Shown: positions 46,005 to 57,889, numbered from the stretch's first letter. The stretch: DNA of 64,000 nt from Aricia agestis (GCF_905147365.1 NC_056428.1:31291001-31355000); one strand, 5' to 3'. The notes: a model not told the origin generated them from the letters alone. A program made the numbers and translations.

Positions 46005-46250
46005 TTTGGAAAATCTTTACATTTATATGAAAAAATATGTAAGGGGCTCCTCTTTAAATATTAACTTTATTTTATTTTTAGTATTTGATGTTATAGCGGC
46101 AACAGATATACACAATCTGTGAAAATTTCAGTAGTCTAGCTACACGGTTTTTGAGTTACAGCCCGGAGACAGACAGATGGACAGACAGACATCGAAGTCT
46201 CATGAATAGGGTCCCGTTTTCACCCTTTGGGTACGGAACCTTTAAAAGCT
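46005..46250 (-). repeat. GGTTCCGTACCC-type repeat, partial
   Basis: Minus strand: AAGGGGCTCCTCTTTAAATA to ACCCTTTGGGTACGGAACC. Confidence 0.7.
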
Positions 46251-46478
46251 GATGAAAGTCGATGAATCCTGGTAAAAACGGGTTGTAATTAAAAATTGTA
46301 CTGTGTGTGTTGTGACTGTACAAAGACTGTTGCGTCTTCAATGGAGTGAAAATCGAAAAAAATTGCGAGATGAAAACTAAAACATGTCCTGTTCCGGGAC
46401 TCCCTCAACTAACGCGCGCGCAATTAATCACTGGCAGATGTCGGACCTGTGCAATGAGGGTGTTTGAATTTAAATTAA

Positions 46479-46899
46479 GGGGGCGACTAACCCTAAAGTG
46501 TCAATTTTATAATTCATTTTTATACTTGAAATTAAGCCCCGAATTGTTTCATTTTCTAAAATTAGATTCTACATTATATTTCCGAGAATTCGATCTGAGC
46601 AAAAACACGATATCTTAAAATTTTCTCGATAGAAAAAAAATCACAAAGATGCAGCTAATTTTCACGAATGTTTCATTTATTGCCATAACCGTGCATTGAA
46701 CTAAGTTAATAAAACATTGTATAAAATTCTATAATTGAGAGATCGACCTAGCGGATTTTTAAAATCGAGCCGGATCGGATCAAGTTATTGAGAAAAAACT
46801 AATTTGCCGATGAATCCGCGTACGTACCTGGCATATGAAAGACGGGCGTGAGTGTGAAGAGAGAAGGACGATGTTTAATTTTTGGGGATAGTCGCCCTC
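46479..46899. mobile_element. 421-bp TTAA-flanked element
   Basis: Bounded by TTAA at 46475-46478 and 46900-46903. Ends GGGGGCGACTAACCC and, from the other side, GAGGGCGACTATCCC match at 13 of 15. The interior is AT-rich and noncoding. Confidence 0.75.
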
Positions 46900-47029
46900 T
46901 TAAGGTATGTTACGATCAGTCTGATATAAACATTTTAATTTTTATTCATTTATTTAAGTATATAAGGAATACATACACATCCTAAAGTATTATCATAATC
47001 TTAGTTTTGTTACACCCTGTATATTTTGT

Positions 47030-47475
47030 ATAAAAAGTTATCGCGGTGAAAAGTGGCCCGATTCATGTTTCCTGTGAGCTCAATGAGTGAGCGCAATGCG
47101 TCTGCTATCGATTCGACACCGGTGCCAGATATCCGCTGTGCCAAGGGCGAAATTTCGTTTTTATCGTGACCTACCGATCTCCTAGCCTGTTACACAAATG
47201 GGTCGGCAGAATAATGTCCTGGAGTCAAGGTTCCGTTGGCGAAATTTGCCTACAATATTTGGCGTTAAAAATAACAAACAACACATAGAGTTCCACGAAC
47301 AAAAAAGTACTAACTGTTGATGTATGATGTTTGGGGTTTGCCATAAAACTTATAAAAATATTCATGTCCACACTTAGTACACAATACTATGAAAGAAATA
47401 AATAGAATACTATAAATAAAATATGAAAAATGCATCCATCTCACTGCTTGTCTCCTGTACCTACAGTGTACTGTC
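47030..47475. other. Unannotated stretch
   Basis: Moderately GC-rich at 47045-47230 with no recognised gene. Confidence 0.4.
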
Positions 47476-47479
47476 TGTT

Positions 47480-48028
47480 TTTTAGGGTTCCTTACCCAAA
47501 GAGTAAAAACGGGACCCTATTACTAAGACTTCGCTGTCTGTCTGTCCGTCTGTCTGTCTGTATATCTGTCTCCAGGCTGTAACTCAAGAACCGCTATAGC
47601 TAGACTTCTGATTTTTTTACAGATTATGTATATCTGTTGCCGCTATAACAATAAATACTAAAAATAAAATAAAATAAATATTTAAGAGGGGCTTCTATAC
47701 AAGAAACGTGATTTTTTGGCCCTTTTCGCTCGTTATCAATAAGGGAACCTGCTAGGCACTTAAAATTTTCACAAAATTCTTGATTACATTTGCATTGCAT
47801 GCAGGTAGATATTATGACGTAGGCATCCGCTAAGAAAGGATTTTGATCAATTCCAACTCCAAGTGGTTAAAATACGGGATGAAAGTTTGTATATAATAAT
47901 ACTTCTTAACGCGAGCGAAGCCGCGGGCAAAAGCTCGTTAATAATAAAATTAAAATAAAGTAAATATTTAAGGGGGGTACAAAAAAACACAAATTTTTGC
48001 GAGTACGACTCGCACTTGGCCGATTATT
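47480..48028 (+). repeat. GGTTCCGTACCC-type repeat, longest copy
   Basis: TTTAGGGTTCCTTACCCAAA to CTCGCACTTGGCCGATTATT. A short GCGAGCGAAGCCGCGGGC scrap of another repeat lies at 47912-47929. It carries the empty site for the piggyBac-like element. Confidence 0.75.
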
Positions 48029-48137
48029 GAACTCTTTGGATTGAAGCTGCTGAACCAATTTTTATGAAATTTCGCATTGTGGTATATTCGGCATATCAAC
48101 ATTCTAAGCAATGACTTTTCATCAATGTATCATTTTC

Positions 48138-48381
48138 TGCCTACCTAGCATACGCCAAAGAGATATCTCACTCTACATGTTTTTTTCGATGTTTGATGGT
48201 TTTTCTCTTCATCTCCATTGACTCTAGCATGACAAACATTTTTTCTCGCGTAGATCTATCATCGAAATAACACATTTTTATAGAGTTTTGTCGAGATAAT
48301 GTCGATATTTTGACATTATGAGACGAGAAGTTTTTAATTATCTTGAGAGTGAGATATCTCGTTGGCGTATGCTAGGCAGGC
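48138..48381. mobile_element. MITE with GAGATATCTC ends, copy 2
   Basis: Same family as 26982-27220 but inverted, about 244 bp. Both copies share internal TTTATAGAGTTTTGTCGAGA. No coding content. Confidence 0.8.
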
Positions 48382-48624
48382 TGGAAAGCATGCAGTTTTC
48401 ACCTTCCGTTTGGGTACAAATATTAAATCTAATGTGTCACGTGCTTGGTTATTATTTTAGGAAAGAAAATAGCGATAAGAACATAGACATAATATATACT
48501 GTCGTAATATTATGTCTATGGATAAGAAATAACGCGCGAAAATGTCATAAGTACTTGTATTTTTTTTTCTTATTATGGCACTTCGGTTATATAACCATGG
48601 CCAGTGTCAAGTATTAATGGCGGG

Positions 48625-50690
48625 AAAACAATATTCATATGTAAAATTTTCTGCATCGTTTCTCTTTATCATCAGGTCAAAAGTCTGAGTAAAAGTCAAT
48701 ACAGTCAAGGAGTCAAATCGATCAATTCAAAGTGGTAGACGCTTTACTGAAACTTTCGATGGAGTTTTAGAGGGAACTCAAAATAGCACGTTTCTGGATA
48801 TTGCATCACTTTAATACACCTGTGCATGATAATAAATATGTAATGGTTAATATTCTACCAATATTACACATTAAAAACCCAGTTAACACAATTTTGGGAA
48901 AATAATACAATAACGCAACATCACTCTTTCACATTCCCGGCAAAACTCCGTCATACTTGACAGGTATTCTCTAAGCTTTTTATTATGCACGATGGTGAAT
49001 GGTATTCATTTATATTTTGGCCTTTCTAAAATTGAACCAAAATTTACCTTTCTGGGACATGATTATTTTGTATTGTTTTAGGAGACGCCCTGAGCAACGA
49101 ATCAAGTAAAAACTTCAGTTATAGTTAAAATGGGTACATGATAATTCACCCCGTCAAACTAACTTATTCCTTTCCATTTAAAAAGTTACATTGAAAATTA
49201 GCTATGTAGGATTAGATGATTGCCTTATAATGCGGAGAACTCTCTGAAAATTTAATTTTTCGAATATTGATTTTTTGCCTACCACAATGGAAGTATTTGG
49301 AACCGACGCAAACAAATTTTTGCAGCGTCTTTCCAGTCTATTACTACATCATTATAGCCAGGAATGAGTGTTAAAACTACTTTAGGGGGTAAATACTTTC
49401 TGTATGTGTACCTTTTACAGAGTTCCCTGTGAAAGAAGCAGTGTCAAAACAGAGACTTTCCTGTTCTGCGTTTCTACGAGAAATAATTTTGTATGATATT
49501 CCCCGTACTTTTTGCATGAAAATAATTTAATACATCTTCCAGAACAGAATTCACAACCTATACGAGTAAACACGGATCCATAATTTTTAAAAATTAAGGT
49601 TAACAATGAAGCAATAATTAAATTCGATTAAAATATAAATTGTAATCAGTACTGCGATACACACTCCTTGCTCGATGGGAGTTTTAAGTTATCACATGAA
49701 ATAAGGTTTGCTCCTTTCCTGCGAGGAACGTCGAGAGTCGAGACGCTTACATCAGTGCTGCTATGTGTTCAACGGCAATGCTAAAAATGACCACCTACAA
49801 GTATTACAGCTTAAAAGTCAATAATTCAATATGAAAATAATAATCGACTCAGAACTCAGAAGTATTTACGTTACGTTGTCCACCTACAGAAAAGTTATAA
49901 CGTGTCCTGAAAAGAACAGAAAAAAAACCTTCAAAAAAGAAATGAAATCCCACCAAAAACATAAAATGTAAAAGGAGCCAAGCAAAATATTGCATAGCTA
50001 TTCAATACTTCTGTCGTAAAAAGCCAGTTGCAAAGCCACCATAATGATTATTAAACAAAAAAGCAATATATTGATACGTTTACTGAATGTTGATTTAAAT
50101 AGCAAAATAATTTGCATAGCATGAGTAGAATCTATTACTGACATATTTTTGGCCGTAATATCTATTACTATTAAGAGGTCTAAATATAACTTTAAAAAAT
50201 CATGTAATTGATGAGTACGCCATGTACGAGTAAGTGTGGTATTATAGGTATTTTTAGTACTTAAAAGGTCTTGTGAAAATCTTTCTAGATGCTAATTTAA
50301 ATATAAATATTAGTAAAAATAAAATAAAATGCAGAGGAAATCTCTGTTAATATAAGAAGAAATTCAATCTACATATTGCATAAACCGGCCCTAGGTTTGT
50401 CGTAAGATTTGACTTATTGATATCACTCATGTATATTCAGCGCCGCGAAATTGTACGAATATCGGGTAAAAGGGCGAGTGCTCACTTGTGTCTGACTTTG
50501 AACACAATATATTTTAGGGTCAGCTCAGACCGCAACGTGACGCGTAGATGCCGTGAGATGCGTTTCTTAATTAAAGACATGAGTGGATGAAGCCGGTAAG
50601 TGACATTTTAAAACGTAGGGACAATTACTCAAATTTTCCCTTATAATATGATCAAATCTTGTACCTACTTACCTACTTCTTATAGTATGT
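48625..50690. other. Repeat-poor unannotated stretch
   Basis: About 2 kb with no gene and few recognisable repeats, apart from weak mariner-like MITE text near 49385-49445. Confidence 0.5.
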
Positions 50691-50887
50691 AGCCACCCTT
50701 TAAACTTAATTCGATTAGTCGGCGTCAACAAATAATGAAAAAATAATTTTCCCCGTTTTCCCATATTTTCCACTGATTCTTCGCTCCTATTGGTCAATTG
50801 GCGCCGTGACGCGTATAATCATAGCCTATAGAGTCACGATATTAAATACATAATGTAGTATCCCCTTGGCTGTCCATGCCCATAAAT

Positions 50888-50955
50888 GCGCCAGCTCACA
50901 GCTGCTGGCGTTTTGCAAAATCGGCGCCAGCTACTGGCCGATTTTTGCCGCCGTA
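50888..50955. repeat. GCCAGC-rich palindromic cluster
   Basis: CGCCAGC and GCTGGCG motifs alternate, with CAAAATCGG/CCGATTTTTG around the right half. Confidence 0.4.
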
Positions 50956-50959
50956 TTTT

Positions 50960-51480
50960 ATTTGCAGAAATGACTGTTAAAAACTGTGTATATCCTGCTC
51001 AAACTTGCAAAACATACGGAGAGTAAGACAAGGATAGAATATACCATCACATGTCAAACATGTTCCCGCCGCACAGTGGATCGAACATCGAGTTTCATTG
51101 ATATAGGAACTTGAGTTTCCAGATGTCATTTTTTTAGGCTGAAATATGTTCTCCTAGTTGTTATTACATAACAAAATGTAAAAAGACTCAACTACGTGTA
51201 ATAATAAAGGAGTTATAATTTTTTAAAGAAATTTTTGTATGGAGCCGACAGGAAAAATGAGCATATCTCTGGAATCGCATGGTTGGCCGTTATATCCTCA
51301 CACACTATTATACTACTAATTATTACTCACATTTTGGCATATTTTATATTACGGCACCATTTGCGATTTTTTATCTAAAATTCATCAAAATTAAAAATAT
51401 TTATTCTATTAGTATTTGTTGCAAAAGTTTATGCTGTGGTTAAATGAGGTATTTTTAATAATATTTTAATACCATAGGAT
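50960..51480. other. Unannotated stretch
   Basis: AT-rich, nothing recognised. Confidence 0.5.
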
Positions 51481-51487
51481 CACATAA

Positions 51488-51900
51488 TTGGCCAAGTGTG
51501 AGTCGGACTCGTGCACGAAGGGTTCCGTACAATTATAAAGCAAAATTAAGCCATAAATTGTGTTTTTTCTATGAGAGTCCCACTTAATTTTATATTTTAG
51601 TGTAATATTATAGTTAAATATTAAAGTACACATATAACTAAGGATTGTATAAAAAATTCAAGAACCTATCTATTGCCATTACTGATATCTAAGAGCAAAA
51701 AAGTCCAAAAAATCACGTTTGTTGTATGGGAGCCTCCCTTAAATATTAATTTTATTTTGTTTTTTGGGTTCCGTAGTCAACAAGGAACCCTTACAGTTTC
51801 AGTCTGTCCATCCGTCTGTCCGGTCTGTCTGTCCGTCTGTCTGTCTGTATATCCGCGGTTTTGCTCAGAGACTATAGGACCTACAAATCTGTAATGGGGG
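51488..51900. repeat. GGTTCCGTACCC-type repeats, rearranged
   Basis: TTGGCCAAGTGTGAGTCGGA starts a minus-strand piece; GGGTTCCGTAGTCAACAAGG at about 51767 starts a plus-strand piece with a TGTC run (51800-51850). Further scraps lie at 15590-15695, 52500-52640, 52680-52735 and 58375-58565. Confidence 0.6.
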
Positions 51901-52034
51901 CTACCGTTTTTTTGCTCATTAGATTGCGCAACTTCCGACTAAGGTCCGAAGTATAGCTATTAAAGTCGACTTTATAATAATCTAGAAACCCATTTATTGA
52001 TTTAATTAAATTTAAATTATATCTCCTTATGTTT

Positions 52035-52075
52035 GCTATTTTTTAATAACCATAAGGTTATTAAAAAAATAGCAA
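52035..52075. repeat. Short hairpin
   Basis: GCTATTTTTTAATAACC and its inverse GGTTATTAAAAAAATAGC around ATAA. Confidence 0.6.
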
Positions 52076-52739
52076 ATAGCAAAAATATTATTTTTTTTTT
52101 CTTAATTTCACTCTCGTTTATGTTTTGTAACGTATTTAGCCGTTAACTAAGTGGTAAGTGAGAATGTTCTGCTACTGTAAATAAAACTTGTCGGAGATCG
52201 AAATTTTGATTTCTATGTACCGTATTTTGAAAGTGGTCGTTCTAGTTCATTAATAAATTAATGCATACACGATGTTCGAATAAAATAAATAATATTTAAT
52301 ATACTATAAGATTGTAAAAGTGAATTAACATTATTCCTATTAGAATCTGAAAAAATCTAATTAATATCAAATTCTATCTCAAAACATGTCCTGTCAAACC
52401 CGGTCTGTTACGCATACCGGGAAATGGTTTGACATGTAGGAAAAATGTAAATTGTGACAGCTGACAGATAAGGGGGTAAGCTGAGCCATTGTGAAGCGAA
52501 CAGAGCGAAAGTAGGTAAAAATTGTGTTTTTTGTATGGGAACTCCCCTTAAATATTTATTTGATTTTAATTTTATAATAAATTGTGAAAATAATAATATA
52601 ATTAAAGATTTTGTGAATATTTCAAGTGCCATTTATTCCATTTATAATATTATTAATTATCATAAATTGATTATGAGCAAAGAAGGCCAAAAAAATCACG
52701 CTTGTATATGAGCCCCCCTTATATACTTATATTTTCAAA

Positions 52740-53410
52740 GTGCCGATAAGTGCCGACTGGACGTCAAAAAGATGAAAAAAAATGGTTCTGTTGTCATGTA
52801 TAACAGGTGTCTTTATACCACGCAGACCGCAGTGTTACTGAAAATTACATCTCGCTTGCTCAGCCCTTTGTTTCTCTATTCCGCTAGGTATATTAACTTT
52901 ATGGTTTTTCATTTTTGGTGGGATCTCTCTTTTCAATTTTGTAATGACGTACACGTCATTCAAAGTTTAAGCATTTTTTACTATTATGAACGAGTACGTA
53001 GTATAGGAGTATTTACTAAAAAATATTGAAAACTTATAATAAATATAGGTACATTTTATCATAATAATATCTTGGATGGAAATCTCTCGGTGGCGTCACA
53101 AATCGTAGCCTATTACAATGTAATACTTGGAGAAAACAGTTTGAGCCCCATTTTAAATTTAAATTCCCTTCAGGATGTTGATAGAATCAGACGACAGTCT
53201 ATATTTAGACAATTTATTAGTTCGCTATTTCCATAGTAATAGTAGGTCAGGTCTCGAGGTACGATTTTAAATATTAGATTATGTTGTAGGGGCGTCTTTC
53301 ACGATAGATTTTTAGGAGCCTCTTCATTGTAAAATTAATGAAATAATCAAATTACAAAAAGTCGTCCCATTCTCTCAAATTACTTACTAAACGAATGGTC
53401 ACCTTAGTTA
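52740..53410. other. Unannotated stretch
   Basis: An 85-codon open frame (52772-53029) starts with a lysine run and has no recognisable domain; I do not call it a gene. Confidence 0.45.
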
Positions 53411-53411
53411 A

Positions 53412-53570
53412 TTTGCCATGTAACCAGTTGGTTAAGCGTCGTCTGACTGTAGTGTTGAACGTTGCAGTCAATAAGTCGGCTAAACGACGTATAGACGTGT
53501 GATTGAATGGCGTTGTTCAAATGGCTATCTTTTTGATTGAACGGCTATTTTAACCAGTTAGCTGCGACAG
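53412..53570 (+). mobile_element. MITE with AACCAGT ends, copy 1
   Basis: It contains GGTTAAGCGTCGTCTGACTG, GTGTGATTGAATGGCG and TTGATTGAACGGCTAT, shared with 54893-55033 (inverted) and 55508-55635. Confidence 0.7.
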
Positions 53571-54129
53571 TGCGACATGTTTATTGTGTTCACACAGACA
53601 TAACAGGGGAAAGCAACCTTGCATTAAACAACTGACATTTACCTCATCCCTAGCCATTATCCTAACCCTTACCTTCTTCCTTGTATTATTTGAGATTTTT
53701 TATTCCCTATTGTACAGTAATAGCTTATTATAAAAAGAAAATAGGACCCCATTGTGTATTACATCCTCTATTTTGTTTGCTCTCGGTCTAATACGATGCC
53801 GCACAATGTTCGCCGACGTAGAAAACACTTGTGTCTCGACGTTGTATTGTCAGTTGATAAAATTGGACTGATACCGTGAAGCTTTTAAAAGGGATTCTCG
53901 TATAGGGAATGTTTAATGAAAGTTAAGTATCCGTGGTCCTCCGAGTACAATGGATAATGAAAAATGAATAACATTCTTCGTAACATTTTTATTCACAGCT
54001 GATTGATACTAATATTTGGTAAAGGCAATTAAATTAAAATTTTTACATATTATCTATGCATATAATATAATAAAACTGTAGAAATGAAAATTCTGTACTT
54101 ACATTAAATATATTTAAAAAATAATAAGC
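53571..54129. other. Unannotated stretch
   Basis: No gene or repeat boundary recognised. Confidence 0.45.
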
Positions 54130-54600
54130 GGGGGTGTCACTACATCGCTATAGAAGCCAAAACTGTGGTTAGTTTTTGTCTGTCTGTCTGTTTGTATGTT
54201 CCAGCATCATACGAAAACTACTGATCCGATTTGCATACGGTTTTCACAGATATATTTGTCTTTTTCCAACATCTGTGTATAAATTTTTTTCTCCCACCCC
54301 TTTAAGGGGATCAAAGAGGGTGTCAGATTTTATATCAAACTTTTTCTTGAATGGACTTACTTCATAATATTATTTACTGTGTTTTCCAACTTAATATCTG
54401 GTGTGTAAAAAAAATTCCACCCACCCCTCTAAGGGGACAGAAGAGGGGGTAAGATTTTGTATCAAACTTTTTTCTTAAACACGAAAACTACTGATCCGAT
54501 TGTAATACGGTTTTTGCAGATATAGTTGTCTTCTTCCAACTTAACATCTGGTGTACAAAATCTCTCTCTGTCCGTCTGCTTGCCTGTCTTTCTATCTGTC
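54130..54600. repeat. Degenerate microsatellite-associated repeat
   Basis: It starts GGGGGTGTCACTACATCGC, carries a short TGTC run at 54177, and contains two copies of ACGAAAACTACTGATCCGAT (near 54211 and 54480) with ACCCCTnnAAGGGGA-type boxes. It lies directly before the Helitron relic. Confidence 0.5.
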
Positions 54601-54620
54601 TGATAATGTGGTGTGGTGCT

Positions 54621-54907
54621 GGTGAGCAAGTATTTATACCTCGGATACCTCTGATACCCGATAACTTCCCGTTCAAATTCAAACGCTTACAGTTCCATAT
54701 ATTAAGTGTATGTTTCGCCATGACATTAATAAGGCGCAAGGGCAAACATTGGGTGCTGCAGGGTTAGATCTGTCCACCAGCTGTTTTTCGCATGGTCAAC
54801 TGTATGTGGCTCTTTCACTCGTCAGCGACGCAAATAGTCTATTTGTATTTTTGCATCAGACAGTACTACCAATAACGTTGTATATGTGTCGCAGCCGACT
54901 GGTCTAA
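54621..54907 (+). pseudogene. Helitron Pif1-type helicase C-terminus, frameshifted relic
   Basis: In the frame starting 54621 the translation reads GEQVFIPRIPLIPDNFPFKF (its first 20 residues) and continues to a CFAMT segment. In another frame from about 54726 it continues INKAQGQTL and then CFSHGQLYVALSLVSDANSL, ending at a stop near 54905. These segments match the order of the C-terminal part of the RepHel helicase of Helitrons (PRIPLIP, FAMTINKxQGQTL, CFSHGQLYVAxSRV), from family knowledge. One frameshift falls near 54723, and nothing of the Rep domain or the N-terminal helicase motifs was found upstream. The copy is dead. A repeat with TIR-like ends abuts its 3' end at about 54893, so the element seems broken by later insertion. 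Confidence 0.85.
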
Positions 54908-55635
54908 ATAGCCGTTCAATCAAACAGCTAGCCCTTTGACTGAACAACGCCATTCAATCACACGGCCATACGTCGTTTAGCCGACTTGTTGACTACAACG
55001 TTCAACACTACAGCTAGACGACGCTTAGCCAACTGGTTTGTTTTTGTTTTGGCGGGGGGCTGCGCCTCTCGATCCCCCCTTTTATTTGAGGACGGTCGCC
55101 GGCTGCTGCCGCAGCACGCTCGCTGCGCTCGCTCGGCTCCCTCTGTGTTGTGGTCTAAGTTCTAACCTAACCTAACCAACTTTTGGACTTTCTGGATTGT
55201 GTTTGTTTTTGTTTTGACGGGGGGCTATGCCCCCCGAACCCCCCTTTCGGGAGAGGCTACGTCCATCCATTTCATAATCCCGTAATTTCTCCTCGAATAT
55301 TTGTTGAAATTTTAATTAGCTCGTATGTGCCTCCACAATTTTTGTCTCTTTAATAACATTTGTAACTTTTATTAACTACTTCCTTTCCGAAAAACAACCA
55401 CAAACACCAACAAACACCTGCTAGTTGACGCCATATTGTAAATAAAAGGCACCTAGCGCCACAGCGGTGCGCGCTGAATTACTTCAATTAGACGGCGGCT
55501 TTTGAATCAGCTGTAGTGTTGAACGTTTTGAGCGACTAAAATATTCAATATAAAAGCTAGACGTGTGATTGAATGGCGTTGTTCAGTCAAAGGGCTAGCT
55601 GTTTGATTGAACGGCTATTTAAACCAGTCGTATAG
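54893..55635. mobile_element. Inverted MITE pair around GC-rich filler
   Basis: An inverted copy (54893-55033) and a direct copy (55508-55635) of the 53412 family face each other, with arms over 75 bp including CAAACAGCTAGCCCTTTGAC. The filler (55034-55507) holds two GGGGGGCT...CCCCCC repeats (near 55055 and 55218) and a CCTAACCTAACC motif at 55163-55176. It abuts the Helitron relic. Confidence 0.65.
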
Positions 55636-56040
55636 AGAAGCTCTATGTACCAAATAAGGTGTAATTTGTAACTTATTAATAGCGTTTAGCGTTTTAAATC
55701 CTATTTTCTATTATCCATACTTCCATACTAATATTATAAATTGGAAAGTGTGTTTGTTTGTTTGTTTATATTTATTTGTTTGTTTGATTATTTGTCCTCC
55801 CTTCACGGCCAAACCAATTGACTTGATTTTTCGCATAAACTTAGTTGTAAAGATGGAGAGCAACATAGGCTACTTTTGGTCTTAGAAAAAAAACATGATC
55901 CCAAAGGAGGCTTACGAGATTGTCGAATTTCACGCGAGCGAAGCTGCAGGCAAAAGCTGGTTATGTAATAATCTGGTTCTAAGATCGCTTGTGGGTTACC
56001 AGTTACCACACACGGCTTGCAATAAAGGCGTCGTTACATA

Positions 56041-56450
56041 AAATGTTCATAAGCACGGAATTGCGCGATGTAAGCACAGGAACCGAGCGGTGCAAGCACG
56101 GGGACCGCACGGTGTAAGTACGAGAACCGTTCGCACAGAAAGCGAGTGGAACAAGTACAAGACCCGAGCGATACAAGCACAGAAAGCGAGCGGAACCAGC
56201 ACAGGCACCGAGCGGTGCAAGCATGTGGACCGCACGGTGTAAGTACTAGAACCGTTCGCACAGAAAGCGAGCGCAACAAGTACAAGATGCGAGCGATACA
56301 AGCACAGTAAGGTGTAAAACCGCGGCAACCGCACGGCTCAAGTTCAGAAACCGAGCGGCACGGGGACAGTAAGGTGTAAAACCGCGGAAACCGCGCATTT
56401 CAAGTACAAGAACCTAGCGGTACAAGCATTGTGAATTCACGGCGTATACG
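56041..56450. repeat. GC-rich minisatellite with 125-bp higher-order period
   Basis: ACCGCACGGTGTAAGTAC recurs at 56104 and 56229, and ACCGAGCGGTGCAAGCA at 56082 and 56207, both 125 bp apart. The unit is built of degenerate subunits of roughly 18-20 bp with GAGCG and ACAAGCAC cores. Several overlapping open frames on the minus strand are products of this repetition. Confidence 0.85.
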
Positions 56451-56908
56451 CGCGATTTCTGTTGTCGGAATTTAAGCTCTAAAACTAAAACGCACGCAGT
56501 AGAGTTAAATCTACGTAATTAAAACAATATTATGACTGGATATTCCTAGAGATACACAAACAAGCCAATTCCCATGGCAAATATTAAACAGACTGCGAAC
56601 GGAGGGTAGTGGAATAATTACTAATGGAGGTTCATCTGTAGCAATATGGTAATGGCGATGGATTAAATTGGGATGGCGTTAAGATTCGATTCCCGGATTT
56701 CGCATAATACTACTTAAGCCAACTTTTTAAATCTTAATGGACTTAAAATGAGTAAAATGAGTGAATTACAGCTGCCGTCCGCCATGCCATCGTTGTCTGT
56801 ACCTACTGATAGATAAATTATTAGCCGACATATTGTAATGATAATTAATAGTACAGACTAGTGTAGCATTTTAATGGTGACAAAATATTATAAAATAAGA
56901 TTCAGATA
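56451..56908. other. Unannotated stretch
   Basis: A B-box-like GATTCGATTCCCGG near 56691 has no matching A-box or cloverleaf; nothing else seen. Confidence 0.45.
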
Positions 56909-57889
56909 CGGTTTTGCTCGATCGAGCAATAACGTCGAGCAAAATGTGGCTCGGGCTTTCGTCTACACATTCAGCATTGCTGAATAAAGGCGCTAGTGTG
57001 CATTGTGAAGACGACGGGGCGGGCCGGTCAACATCGTCTGTGGCTACCCGTGCCGTGTTACCAAAGCACACGCCGTCTGCGTTACTGCATGTAAACTGGT
57101 TTGTGTGTGGCGGCGCATGCCCGCGACTACCAGCCGTGGACGCCGGGCAGCCGCGGACATGCGCCGCCAGTGCCCGCCGGGCACCTGCGGCGCGGTCTTT
57201 TTGCCCACCGTGTGCGTTGGTAATATAGGATTACCTTTGTGCTTTCGTTCGCGGCGAAACTGACCGCTCCGCCCCGTCCCATCGTCTGCAAAGCGCCTTA
57301 AGGCGGGGATTAATCTCAATCCAAAACGATAACTTTGCACACAACCAAAGACCAAGCGCATATAAGATTAATTTTAGCTTAGCATAAAACTGTAGTCACT
57401 CGAGCGGATCTTCTCTATTTTTCATGTTTTTTTTTAAATATCTTTGGAAATAAACATTAAAAAACAAAATTGTTCGGTTAAAGAGTTTTTAATATAGACT
57501 TACTAACAATTTATTCAAATAAAATGTATAATTATCCTAGTTAATACTTATATTTCGATGAAATAGATTTTTATCGGAGGTGAGTTTGTAAATTAATTAC
57601 AACCAAAGTATTACGTTTTATTAAAATGTTTATGGTTTAAGGTACTTTAAATATTGTGCTTTATATCTCATATTTTTTAAAACTTCGTTATTATATTGGA
57701 ACTAGGTAAACCGAAAGTCGCGGAATAACAAATTGGGGTTTATCCTCGCCTTAATCGATATATTTCATTCCATCAAGCCGGCTCGATGCGAGCCTTCAAG
57801 TTGGCTCGATGCGAGCCTTCGAGCTGTGAGTTTTGCGGTCCACACAGTAATTATTACTCGATTTGGAGTAAAACTATCGAGCAAAACCG
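56909..57889. mobile_element. Candidate 981-bp element with CGGTTTTGCTCGAT ends
   Basis: A perfect 14-bp inverted pair (56909-56922 and 57876-57889) brackets a segment whose left third is strongly GC-rich (about 56940-57330) in an AT-rich region. No flanking duplication or known domain was seen. Two open frames overlap on opposite strands (56914-57228 and 57044-57361); neither resembles a known protein. Confidence 0.4.
57780..57820. repeat. Direct repeat of a small palindrome
   Basis: GGCTCGATGCGAGCCTTC occurs at 57780-57797 and 57803-57820; GGCTCG and CGAGCC pair around ATG in each. Confidence 0.7.

Noticed and set aside
52772..53029. 85-codon frame with hydrophobic C-terminal half
   Set aside because: No known motif and no supporting regulatory or splice signal.
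56003..56334. Overlapping minus-strand frames with Cys/Arg/Leu-rich repeats
   Set aside because: They arise from translating the GC-rich minisatellite in several registers.
56680..56705. tRNA-like B-box GATTCGATTCCCGG
   Set aside because: No A-box at the proper distance and no cloverleaf pairing.
57044..57361. Opposed frames of 104-105 codons
   Set aside because: GC-rich composition explains the lack of stops; no domain is recognised and neither strand is favoured.
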